Shown here: positions 33,220 to 41,150 of the stretch, piece after piece
How the letters are laid out: the number at the start of each line of letters is the position of its first letter
Numbering within the stretch: position 1 is the stretch's first letter
Origin: Streptomyces sp. NBC_01549
GTDB taxonomy: Bacteria; Actinomycetota; Actinomycetes; Streptomycetales; Streptomycetaceae
DNA length: 64,000 nucleotides
Direction: 5' to 3'
NCBI RefSeq assembly: GCF_026339955.1
Contig: NZ_JAPEPW010000001.1
Coordinates: 1,054,001 to 1,118,000 of the forward strand
Made by a program: the position numbers and the translations under genes
Notes under the pieces: generated by a model
Seen by the model: the letters and a program-made list of their open reading frames with translations, nothing else
Databases searched by the model: none
What the model was told of the DNA's origin: nothing

Positions 33220-34860
33220 TCAGCCCATGTGCGGGTACGTGTAGTCGGTCGGCGGGACCAGGGTCTCCTTGATGGCGCGGGTCAGCGTCCAGCGCATCAG
33301 GTTCTGCGGGGCGCCCGCCTTGTCGTTGGTGCCGGAGGAACGGCCGCCGCCGAAGGGCTGCTGGCCGACGACGGCGCCGGTCGACTTGTCGTTGATGTAG
33401 AAGTTGCCCGCCGCGTAGCGGAGCTTCTCCATCGTGTACGCCGTCGCCGCACGGTCGCCCGAGATGACCGAGCCGGTCAGCGCGTAGTCGGACGCCGACT
33501 CCATCTGCGTCAGCATCTCGTCGTAGCTCTCGGCCGAGCTGTCGTCGTACACGTGCACGGCGAGGAACGGGCCGAAGTACTCCGTCTTGAAGACCTCGTT
33601 CTCCGGGTCCGAGCACTCCACGACGGTCGGGCGCACGAAGTAGCCGACCGAGTCGTCGTACGAGCCGCCCGCGACGATCGTGCAGGTCGGGTCGGCCTTC
33701 GCCCGGTCGATCGCCGCCTTGTTCTTGGCGAACGCGCGTTCGTCGATGACCGCGCCGACAAAGTTCGCGAGGTCGGTGACGTCACCCATGGTCAGGTAGT
33801 CGACCTCGGCCGCGAACTCCTCCTTGAACCCGGAGTTCCAGATGGACGCCGGGATGTACGCGCGGGAGGTGGCGGAGCACTTCTGGCCCTGGTACTCGAA
33901 GGCACCACGGGTCAGGGCGGTCTTCAGGACCGCGCGGTCGGCGCTGGGGTGCGCGACCAGGAAGTCCTTGCCGCCGGTCTCGCCGACCAGGCGCGGGTAC
34001 GAGCGGTACTTCTCGATGTTGTTGCCGACCGTCTTCCACAGGTACTGGAAGGTCTTGGTCGACCCGGTGAAGTGGATGCCCGCGAGGTCGCGGTGCTCCA
34101 GGGCGACCTTGGAGACCTCGATGCCGTCGCCGGTGACGAGGTTGATGACGCCCTTGGGAAGACCGGCCTCCTCCAGGAGCCGCATCAGGAGGACGGCGGC
34201 GTGGGTCTGCGTCGGGGACGGCTTCCAGACCACGACGTTGCCCATCAGCGCGGGCGCGGTGGGCAGGTTGCCCGCGATCGCCGAGAAGTTGAACGGCGTG
34301 ATCGCGTAGACGAAGCCCTCGAGCGGGCGGTGGTCGAGGCGGTTCCAGACGCCCGGGGAGTTCGCCGGGGGCTGCTCGGCGAGGATCTGGCGGGCGTAGG
34401 CCACGTTGAAGCGCCAGAAGTCGACCAGCTCGCAGGGGCAGTCGATCTCGGCCTGCTGGGCGGTCTTCGACTGGCCGAGCATGGTGGAGGCGGCCAGCGT
34501 CTCGCGCCAGGGACCGGCCAGCAGCTCGGCGGCGCGCAGGATGATCGCGGCGCGGTCGTCGAAGGACATCGCACGCCAGGCGGGCGCGGCGGCGAGAGCC
34601 GCGTCGATCGCGTCCTGCGCGTCCTGCTGGGTGGCGTGCGCGCCGGTGCCGATGACGGCCTTGTGGTTGTGCGGCTGCACGACCTCGAAACGCTCACCGC
34701 CGCCGAGCCTCTTCTCGCCGCCGATGGTCATCGGCAGCTCGATCGGGTTCTCCGCGAGCTCCTTGAGCTTGGCCTCCAGGCGCGCGCGCTCGGGCGTACC
34801 GGGGGCGTAGCCGTGCACCGGCTCGTTGACGGGGGTGGGGACCTGGGTCACAGCGTCCAT
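33220..34860 (-). CDS. pruA: L-glutamate gamma-semialdehyde (1-pyrroline-5-carboxylate) dehydrogenase
   Basis: This 546-residue NAD-dependent aldehyde dehydrogenase converts glutamate semialdehyde to glutamate, the second step of proline breakdown. It shows ITPFNFSAIAGNLP, the NAD-binding HFTGSTKTFQYLW, the Glu in LVGETGGKDFLVAH, the catalytic Cys in YQGQKCSATSRAY and EVFKTEYFGPFLAVHVYDD. Length fits single-domain PruA. It lies 49 bases downstream of the proline dehydrogenase gene and is co-transcribed with it. Confidence 0.96.
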   Translation of the reverse strand: MDAVTQVPTPVNEPVHGYAPGTPERARLEAKLKELAENPIELPMTIGGEKRLGGGERFEVVQPHNHKAVIGTGAHATQQDAQDAIDAALAAAPAWRAMSFDDRAAIILRAAELLAGPWRETLAASTMLGQSKTAQQAEIDCPCELVDFWRFNVAYARQILAEQPPANSPGVWNRLDHRPLEGFVYAITPFNFSAIAGNLPTAPALMGNVVVWKPSPTQTHAAVLLMRLLEEAGLPKGVINLVTGDGIEVSKVALEHRDLAGIHFTGSTKTFQYLWKTVGNNIEKYRSYPRLVGETGGKDFLVAHPSADRAVLKTALTRGAFEYQGQKCSATSRAYIPASIWNSGFKEEFAAEVDYLTMGDVTDLANFVGAVIDERAFAKNKAAIDRAKADPTCTIVAGGSYDDSVGYFVRPTVVECSDPENEVFKTEYFGPFLAVHVYDDSSAESYDEMLTQMESASDYALTGSVISGDRAATAYTMEKLRYAAGNFYINDKSTGAVVGQQPFGGGRSSGTNDKAGAPQNLMRWTLTRAIKETLVPPTDYTYPHMG

Positions 34861-34909
34861 GGTGTCCGTAACTCCTTTATGAGCGGGTGGTTCGGGCTCG
34901 GCCCGTGGA

Positions 34910-35836
34910 TCAGCCCTTGGTCACAATCGAGCGGGCGAAGAACAGCAGGTTGGCCGGCTTCTCGGCCAGGCGGCGCATGAAGTAGCCGTACCAGTCGGTG
35001 CCGTACGCGGTGTACACGCGCATACGGTGGCCCTCGGCGGCGAGCCGCAGGTGCTCCTCGCTCCGGATGCCGTACAGCATCTGGAACTCGTACTCGTCCG
35101 GCTTGCGCCCGGCCTTGCGCGCCAGCTCCTGGGCGATGGAGATGAGGCGCGGGTCGTGGGACCCGATCATCGGGTACCCCTCGCCCTCCATGAGGACGCG
35201 CAGGACGCGGACGTACGCCTTGTCGGTCTCGGCCTTGTCCTGGTAGGCGACCTCGGCGGGCTCCTTGTAGGCGCCCTTCACCAGGCGGACGCGGCTGCCG
35301 CTCGCGGCGAGGCGGCGGGCGTCGGCCTCGGTGCGGTACAGGTAGGCCTGGATGACACACCCTGTCTGCGGGAAGTCCTTCCGCAGCTCCTCGTGGATGG
35401 CGAACATCGAGTCGAGGGTGGTGTGGTCCTCGGCGTCCAGGGTGACGGTGGTCCCGATGGCGGCGGCCGCCTCGACGACGGGGCGCACGTTGGCGAGGGC
35501 CAGCTCGTGGCCCCCCTCCAGCGCCTGCCCGAACATCGACAGCTTGACCGACATCTCGGCCTTGGTGCCGAGGTCCAGCTCCTTCAGGTGCTCGATGAGC
35601 TCCAGGTACGCGTCCCGGGCGGCGAAGGCCTGCTCGCGGGTGGTGATGTCCTCGCCGACGACGTCGAGGGTGACTTCCAGACCCTTGGCGACGGCGTCCT
35701 GGACGACCGGAATGACCTGGTCGACGCTCTCACCTGCGATGAAGCGGGCGACCACCTGCTTGGTGCCGGGCGCCGCCGACACGAAGCGGCGCATCCGGTC
35801 GCTGCGCGACGCGGCGAGAATCACGGGACCCAGCAC
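34910..35836 (-). CDS. Proline dehydrogenase
   Basis: This 308-residue flavoenzyme oxidises proline to 1-pyrroline-5-carboxylate, feeding PruA. It is the single-domain (PutB/FadM-like) type: a beta/alpha barrel with TLDVVGEDITTREQA, VKLSMFGQALEGG, RLVKGAYKEPAEVAYQDK, MIGSHDPRLI, EFQMLYGIR and RVYTAYGTDWYGYFMRRLAE. The GTG at 35834-35836 is chosen because GGAGG lies six bases upstream, just where homology begins. The divergent PucR gene probably regulates it in response to proline. Confidence 0.95.
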   Translation of the reverse strand: MLGPVILAASRSDRMRRFVSAAPGTKQVVARFIAGESVDQVIPVVQDAVAKGLEVTLDVVGEDITTREQAFAARDAYLELIEHLKELDLGTKAEMSVKLSMFGQALEGGHELALANVRPVVEAAAAIGTTVTLDAEDHTTLDSMFAIHEELRKDFPQTGCVIQAYLYRTEADARRLAASGSRVRLVKGAYKEPAEVAYQDKAETDKAYVRVLRVLMEGEGYPMIGSHDPRLISIAQELARKAGRKPDEYEFQMLYGIRSEEHLRLAAEGHRMRVYTAYGTDWYGYFMRRLAEKPANLLFFARSIVTKG

Positions 35837-35941
35837 GGGGCACCTCCACAACAAGGCGAGCAGAAGGCCGCATCCCGACCATTCGGGTACGGCACGGAGA
35901 ACCACCGTGAAACCTAAGGATCCCTCCGATCCTGAGCCATC

Positions 35942-35951
35942 GACAGCTGTC
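35942..35951. promoter_or_regulatory. Palindrome in the proline gene divergent promoter region
   Basis: GACAGCTGTC is a perfect 10-base palindrome about midway in the 181-base gap between the proline operon and the PucR regulator gene. It is a candidate binding site for PucR; short palindromes also occur by chance. Confidence 0.35.
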
Positions 35952-36017
35952 ACGCATCCGTGCCCTGGATCTCAGACAGATGTATGAAGGCCTGCGGAAT
36001 TGCGGGAGAATGCCCGG

Positions 36018-37307
36018 GTGAGCGGTGAACACAGGAATCAGAGAGAGCAGAGAGAGCACCGGGACCACCGGGGCGACCACGGCGGCTATCAGGAGCTGGT
36101 CGACGAGATCTCGGCGCTCCTCGGGGCGCCCGCGACGCTGGAGAACCGGGACTTCGAGCTGATCGCCTTCGGCGCGTACGACAGCGAGGGCGAGCTCGAC
36201 GCGTCGGCCCTGGACCCCGTACGGACCCGCTCGATCCTCACGCGCCGCTCCACGACGGCAGTCCGCACCTGGTTCGAGGGCTTCGGCATCACGCGCGCGA
36301 CGGCGCCCGTGCACATCCCGCCCACCCCCGAGGCGGGCGTGTACCGGGGCCGGATCTGCCTTCCGGTACGCCATCGGGGTGTCGTCCTCGGCTATGTGTG
36401 GCTGCTGGAGGACGACCCCGGCCCGTCCGAGGCGCAGCTCTCCGCCGCCATGCAGGTCGCCGCCCGCATCGGCGACCTGCTCGCCGACGAGGCGCAGGCG
36501 GGCGCGGACCTCACCCGCGAGCTGCGGGCGGTCCTGACCGCCGAGCGCGGCTGGCAACGGGAGATGGCGGTGGCCGAGCTGCGCACCGCCCTCGGCCCAC
36601 GCGGCGACGGCCTGCACACGGTGGTGTGCGTCGCCCCCTGGCCGTCCGCCGACCCGGACGACGCCCCTTCGGTCCGTACGGTGCCGGGCGCGACCGCGCT
36701 GTGCACGGTGCCGTGGGGGGCCGCCGGCCAGAGCCTGGCCCTCCTCGTGCGGCTGCGCTCGGCGGACGTACTGACTCCGGCACTCACGGCGGCGACACGC
36801 TTCGTACGCGAGGGGGAAGGAGAGCGCGGCGGCGGGCAGGGGGCGGGGGCGTCCGGAGCGGCCAAGGCTGCCGGGAGCGCCGCGACTGCCGGGACGACGG
36901 TGGCCGCCGGAGTCGCCGGGGCCCGGATGGGCCTCGCCGAGCTGGGGGCCGCCTGGCAGGAGGCGTCCGCCGCCGCCCGCGCCGTCCTCGCGGAGCCCCG
37001 CCTGGGCCCGGTCGCCGAGTGGGCCTCCATCGGCCCGTACCGCCTCCTCACGGCTCTGCCCCCGGAGACGGCCCACGACCCCGCCGTCCGCGTCCTCCTC
37101 TCCCCCGCGCACCGTGAACTCGCCCGCACCGCCGAGGTGTTCCTCGACTGCGCGGGCCAGGCCGGGCGTACGGCGGCGGAGTTGGGCATCCACCGGCAGA
37201 CCCTCTACTACCGCCTGTCCCGCGTCGAGCAACTGACCGGCCTGGACCTGGACGACGGCGAGGACCGCCTGCTGCTGCACATGGCGTTGAAGGCGGCGCG
37301 ACTGTGA
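36018..37307 (+). CDS. PucR-family regulator of proline catabolism
   Basis: This 429-residue regulator has a central GGDEF-like/GAF-like sensory region and a C-terminal PucR helix-turn-helix ([20 protein letters not shown] then [16 protein letters not shown]). The divergent placement beside proline dehydrogenase matches PruR/PutR-type activators in actinobacteria. A low-complexity Gly/Ala stretch (about residues 270-305, [20 protein letters not shown] and beyond) acts as linker. GGGAG lies nine bases before the GTG at 36018; an upstream TTG is less likely. Confidence 0.88.
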   Translation: MSGEHRNQREQREHRDHRGDHGGYQELVDEISALLGAPATLENRDFELIAFGAYDSEGELDASALDPVRTRSILTRRSTTAVRTWFEGFGITRATAPVHIPPTPEAGVYRGRICLPVRHRGVVLGYVWLLEDDPGPSEAQLSAAMQVAARIGDLLADEAQAGADLTRELRAVLTAERGWQREMAVAELRTALGPRGDGLHTVVCVAPWPSADPDDAPSVRTVPGATALCTVPWGAAGQSLALLVRLRSADVLTPALTAATRFVREGEGERGGGQGAGASGAAKAAGSAATAGTTVAAGVAGARMGLAELGAAWQEASAAARAVLAEPRLGPVAEWASIGPYRLLTALPPETAHDPAVRVLLSPAHRELARTAEVFLDCAGQAGRTAAELGIHRQTLYYRLSRVEQLTGLDLDDGEDRLLLHMALKAARL

Positions 37308-37470
37308 GGCCTGTACGCGGCGATCAGCCGTGAGGTGCGCCGTCGAAGCGCTCTCCGCGCGCCCTCACGGGTGAGGGCCGCGACATACCCGTACGGATGG
37401 AGGGGGCCACCACCGACGTCGAGTACGGGAAGACGGCGCCGGAACCCTGGCGCGGGGCCCTGCGCCGGTC
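37308..37470. other. Short spacer between PucR gene and deletion scar
   Basis: No gene recognised. An inverted pair GTGAGGG..CCCTCAC around 37330-37380 may terminate the pucR message. Confidence 0.3.
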
Positions 37471-37608
37471 CTAGCCCGCCACGACCCGTCCGGGCTGTTC
37501 GAGCTGTCCGGGCCGGACGAGCAGGTCGCCGATCGTCGCGATGCCTTCCGTGATCGCGCGTTCCCCCACGTCACCGAAGCCCAGGACGAGTCGGGGCGGC
37601 GCCGTCGC
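37471..37608 (-). pseudogene. C-terminal tail of a MocR/PdxR-family regulator
   Basis: The minus strand reads PPRLVLGFGDVGERAITEGI, then ATIGDLLVRPGQLEQPG and the stop at 37471-37473. A hydrophobic LGFG followed by an acidic ..ITEGI.. helix is the usual end of the aminotransferase-like domain in MocR regulators. The upstream 90 percent, including the GntR DNA-binding part, is missing; at about 37608-37640 plus-strand MFS sequence begins instead. Confidence 0.6.
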
Positions 37609-37652
37609 CCGGTTCGAGCGGCAGGCGCTCATCCCGTACAGGCCGACGGACC

Positions 37653-38633
37653 GTGCGCGCCCGCTACGGCTACCGGGTCGCGCTGATCGCCGGGCTCACC
37701 CTGCTCGGCGCTCCCGCACTGGTCCTGACCGCCTCCGACGGCATGGCGTGGATCGTGACGGTCTGTCTCGTCCGCGGCCTCGGCTTCGCACTCACGCTCG
37801 TGGCGGGCGGCGCGCTCACCGCGTCGCTCATCCCGGCCGAGCGGCGCGGGGAGGGCCTCGCGCTGGCGGGCCTGGTCTCCGGAGTGCCGTCGCTGATCGC
37901 GCTGCCGCTCGGCGTGTGGCTCGCCGCGCACGTCGGGTACGGGCCGGTCGCCGTGGCCGCGGGCATGGCGGCGCTGGCCGCGATCGTCGCCGTACCGGGC
38001 CTGCCGGACCGGGAGCGAACGTCCGGGAAACCGGTGGGGGTGCTGGCCGGGCTGCGCACCGGCGGTCTGATGCGGCCCGGGGCCGTCTTCGCGACCACCG
38101 CCCTCGCCGCCGGGATCGTCGTCACGTTCCTGCCGCTGGCGGTCCCGGCCGCGTACGGCACGGTCGTCGCCGTGGCCCTCTTCGTGCAGCCGGCCGCGTC
38201 GACCGCGGCCCGTTGGACGGCGGGCCGGTACGGCGACCGGCACGGGCCCGCGCGACTCGTCGTGCCCGGCCTTGTCCTCTCGGCGGGGGGCTTGTTGATC
38301 ACGGCGGTGACCGGCAGTCCCGTCGCGGTCCTCACCGGTGTCGCGGTCTTCGGCACCGGCTTCGGCATCGCCCAGAACGCCACGCTGGCCCTGATGTACG
38401 CGCGGGTCCCGGCCTCCGGATACGGCACCGTCACCGCGCTGTGGAACATCGCGTACGACGGTGGCATGGGCGTCGGCGCGGCGGGTTTCGGCGTGCTGGC
38501 CGGGGTGACGGGGTATCCGTCGGCCTTCGCCGTCACCGCCGTACTGATGCTGGTGGCGCTGATCCCGGCGTACCGCGATGCCCGGGCCGATCGCGGGTCC
38601 GGCACCCCGCCGACCGGAGTCGTGACCGGGTGA
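37653..38633 (+). pseudogene. MFS transporter missing its first helices
   Basis: The frame of about 326 residues contains some ten membrane helices of a 12-helix major facilitator, with AERRGEGLALAGLVSGVPSL matching the region after helix 4. The first two helices and the helix 2-3 motif normally preceding RYGYRVALIAGL are gone and there is no ribosome binding site before the first GTG. Intact relatives have about 390-400 residues. It is probably non-functional, though the remaining frame is undamaged. Confidence 0.7.
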
Positions 38634-38639
38634 CGCTTC

Positions 38640-39227
38640 TCAGTCCCGCGCCCTGGTCGCGCCCTCGATCACCCGGCGCAGCCCCTCCGTGAGGTCGTCC
38701 GCCGTGGCGGCGCTCGCCGGGTCGAAGAGCCACTGCACCATCAGACCGTTGAGCAGCGCCTGGTAGAAGCCGCCGAGGGACTGGACGGTGCGCTCGTCGA
38801 GCGTCTCCTCGTCCAGGCCCGTGAGCATCGCGACGAGCCCGGACCGTCCCTCGATCTGTGCCTTCGCCATGAGGTCCCGCAGCTCCGGAACCCGCTCCCC
38901 CTGCGTCACGATCTCCATGCTGGCCGCCCAGACGGGCCTGAAGTCCTCGAAGGACTCCAGCATCCGCGCCCACACTTCATGGAACCGCTCCACGGAACCC
39001 CCGGGCGTGTCCTCGCGCTCCTGGTGCGGGGCGAACTTCTCGCCCCACTCCTGCACCAGCTCCACGAAGGCCTGCGTCAGCAACGCGTCCTTCGATCCGT
39101 AGTGGTAGCCGATGGACGCCAGGTTCGTCCCGGACTCCTTCACGATGTCGCGCGCCGTGGTGCGCACGAACCCCTTCTCCAGCAGGCAGCGCTTGGCGCC
39201 TTCGAGCAGATCCTCACGGTGTCCCAT
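38640..39227 (-). CDS. TetR-family repressor of the adjacent efflux pump
   Basis: This 195-residue regulator has the helix-turn-helix EKGFVRTTARDIVKESGTNL followed by ASIGYHYGSKDALL, and an all-helical ligand domain. It is divergent from the DHA2 efflux gene with 96 bases between them, the usual arrangement for a drug-responsive repressor and its pump. The start at 39225-39227 is the first ATG of the domain. The frame stays open far upstream on this strand, but that part is antisense to the pump gene and not protein-like. Confidence 0.9.
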   Translation of the reverse strand: MGHREDLLEGAKRCLLEKGFVRTTARDIVKESGTNLASIGYHYGSKDALLTQAFVELVQEWGEKFAPHQEREDTPGGSVERFHEVWARMLESFEDFRPVWAASMEIVTQGERVPELRDLMAKAQIEGRSGLVAMLTGLDEETLDERTVQSLGGFYQALLNGLMVQWLFDPASAATADDLTEGLRRVIEGATRARD

Positions 39228-39271
39228 GCCGATCAGCGTACCCCGATACAGACAACCGTCCCAGACGCCTG

Positions 39272-39305
39272 TTTTAAACAAGCGTACTAGACAAGCGTTT
39301 AAGAC
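39272..39305. promoter_or_regulatory. Candidate TetR operator between repressor and pump genes
   Basis: AT-rich repeats AAACAAGCG at 39276-39284 and CAAGCGTTT at 39292-39300 share the core ACAAGCG as a direct repeat and are flanked by TTTTAAA and TTTAA. The site lies 20-50 bases before the pump gene, overlapping any promoter on either strand. Confidence 0.55.
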
Positions 39306-39323
39306 GTCCGTACAGTCGCTGTC

Positions 39324-40892
39324 ATGACGCACTCGAAGCACTCGACGAGCACCACCCCCGCACCCGGCGGAGGCCTCGCCGGCCGCCGCGAATGGACCGC
39401 CCTCGGCGTCCTGATGCTTCCGCTGCTCCTGGTCTCGATGGACGTATCTGTCCTCTACTTCGCGATCCCCGCGATCAGCGCGGACCTGGAGCCGAGCGGT
39501 ACCCAGCAGCTGTGGATCTTCGACATCTACGCGTTCGTGCTCGCCGGCCTGCTGATGACGATGGGCTCGCTCGGCGACCGCATAGGCCGCCGCAAGCTCC
39601 TCCTCATCGGCGCCGCCGCCTTCGGCACCGCTTCGGTCATGGCCGCCTACGCGGGCAGCGCCGAGATGCTGATCGCGGCCCGCGCGGTCCTCGGCATCGG
39701 CGGCGCCACCCTCATGCCGTCGACGATGGCCATCATCCGCACGATGTTCACCGACCCCGGGCAGCGCGCGAAGGCGATCGGACTGTGGTCCGGCGTCATG
39801 ACCGGCGGCATCGCGCTCGGTTCGGTGATGAGCGGTGTCCTCGTCCAGTACTTCTGGTGGGGCTCGGTCTTCCTCGTCAACCTGCCCGCGATGGTGCTGC
39901 TGCTCGTCCTCGGCCCGATCCTGCTCCCCGAGTCGAAGAACCCGGAACCGGGCCGTTTCGACCTGCTCAGCGTGCCTCTGTCGATGGCCGCCGTGCTGCC
40001 CGTCATCTACGGCGTGAAGGAAATCCCCTCCGAGGGCTGGACGTTCGAGTACGGTGCCTCGATCGTCGTCGGTCTCGTCTTCGCCGCGCTCTTCGTCCAC
40101 CGTCAGCGCACCGCGAAATCCCCGCTGATCTCCCCCGAGTTGTTCCGGTGCCGAGGCTTCGCGCCCGCCGTCGTGCTCAACCTGGTCTCCGCGTTCGGGA
40201 TGATGGGTTCGGCGTACTTCACCACCCAGTACCTGCAGTCGGTCCTCGGCAAGAGCTCCATGGAGGCCGCCCTGTGGTCGCTGCTGCCGACGGTCCTGGT
40301 CGGGGTCGCCGCGCCGGTCGCCGCGCAGCTGGTCCAGAAGGGCGTCCACCGCGCCCACGTCGTCTCCGGCGGCTTCGTCCTCGGCGCGTGCGGCTACGGT
40401 CTGCTGGCCCTCACCGGGACCGACTCTCTGTGGCTGGTCCTCGCCGGTGCCGGTGTCCTCGCCTCGGGGATCGTCACCGTGATGTCCCAGATGATGGATC
40501 TGGCGCTCGGCACCGTCCCCGTCGGCAACGCGGGCGCCGCGTCCTCCCTCCTGGAGACGGGCGCCGAGTTCGGCGGCGCGCTCGGTATGGCAGTCCTCGG
40601 CTCCATCGGTACGGCGGTCTACCGCCACGAGATTCCGTCCGGCGCCCCGGCGCCGGCCCAGGAGACCCTCGGCGGCGCGCTGGCGGTCGCCCACCAGCTG
40701 CCGGGCGACACGGGCGCCGCGCTGGTACGGGCCGCGCGGGAGGCGTTCACCAGTGGGATGCAGGCGGCGGCGGTCGCGGGGGCGGTGCTGTTGTTGGGGG
40801 CGGCGGTGTTGGCGTCCGCGACGTTGCGGCGAGTGCGGGTACGGGAGATCGAGGCCGAGGCCCCACCCACCACCGAACAGGCTCCCGCCTGA
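39324..40892 (+). CDS. DHA2-family (14-helix) MFS efflux transporter
   Basis: This 522-residue protein belongs to the QacA/SmvA-like drug:proton antiporters. Typical blocks are LLVSMDVSVLYFAIPAI in helix 1, GSLGDRIGRRKLL (motif A), AVLGIGGATLMPSTMAIIR (helix 4), and GLWSGVMTGGIALGSVMSG (motif C of helix 5). Length and hydrophobic pattern fit 14 helices. Its substrate is unknown; quaternary ammonium or aromatic cations are usual. The divergent TetR gene likely controls it. Confidence 0.92.
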   Translation: MTHSKHSTSTTPAPGGGLAGRREWTALGVLMLPLLLVSMDVSVLYFAIPAISADLEPSGTQQLWIFDIYAFVLAGLLMTMGSLGDRIGRRKLLLIGAAAFGTASVMAAYAGSAEMLIAARAVLGIGGATLMPSTMAIIRTMFTDPGQRAKAIGLWSGVMTGGIALGSVMSGVLVQYFWWGSVFLVNLPAMVLLLVLGPILLPESKNPEPGRFDLLSVPLSMAAVLPVIYGVKEIPSEGWTFEYGASIVVGLVFAALFVHRQRTAKSPLISPELFRCRGFAPAVVLNLVSAFGMMGSAYFTTQYLQSVLGKSSMEAALWSLLPTVLVGVAAPVAAQLVQKGVHRAHVVSGGFVLGACGYGLLALTGTDSLWLVLAGAGVLASGIVTVMSQMMDLALGTVPVGNAGAASSLLETGAEFGGALGMAVLGSIGTAVYRHEIPSGAPAPAQETLGGALAVAHQLPGDTGAALVRAAREAFTSGMQAAAVAGAVLLLGAAVLASATLRRVRVREIEAEAPPTTEQAPA

Positions 40893-40899
40893 CACCGGC

Positions 40900-41110
40900 C
40901 CCACCAGGGCCACACCCTTGGAACCCCGGCTGTGCGCTCCGACGAAGGGGGCGGGGTCCGATCGCGCAGTTCCCCGCGCCCCTGAAAGCCACGACCCCGG
41001 CCCGCACCATCCAGCCCGTCCGGCGTTTGAGACGAGGCCGTTCAGGCCGATGGGGGGTTGGGTGCGGAGCTCCCCAAGTAGGGATGGGACGGGTAGGGGC
41101 GGCGGGGGCG
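40900..41110. repeat. Second copy of the intergenic GC-rich repeat
   Basis: This gap holds no gene. CCAGCCCGTCCGGCGTTTGA at 41011-41030 is the exact inverse of 9634-9653, and the block CAGTTCCCCGCGCCCCTGAAAG near 40967-40988 matches the other repeat with one or two changes. It probably ends the efflux transcript. Confidence 0.65.
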
Positions 41111-41150
41111 AGGACAAAGGGGCGGGGCCGTGTCGGTGGGGCGTGTCAGG

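Noticed and set aside
31900..33616. Long minus-strand extensions upstream of the alpha/beta hydrolase
   Set aside because: The upstream sequence is antisense to pruA, and homology to S33 hydrolases begins at the ATG at 33113-33115.
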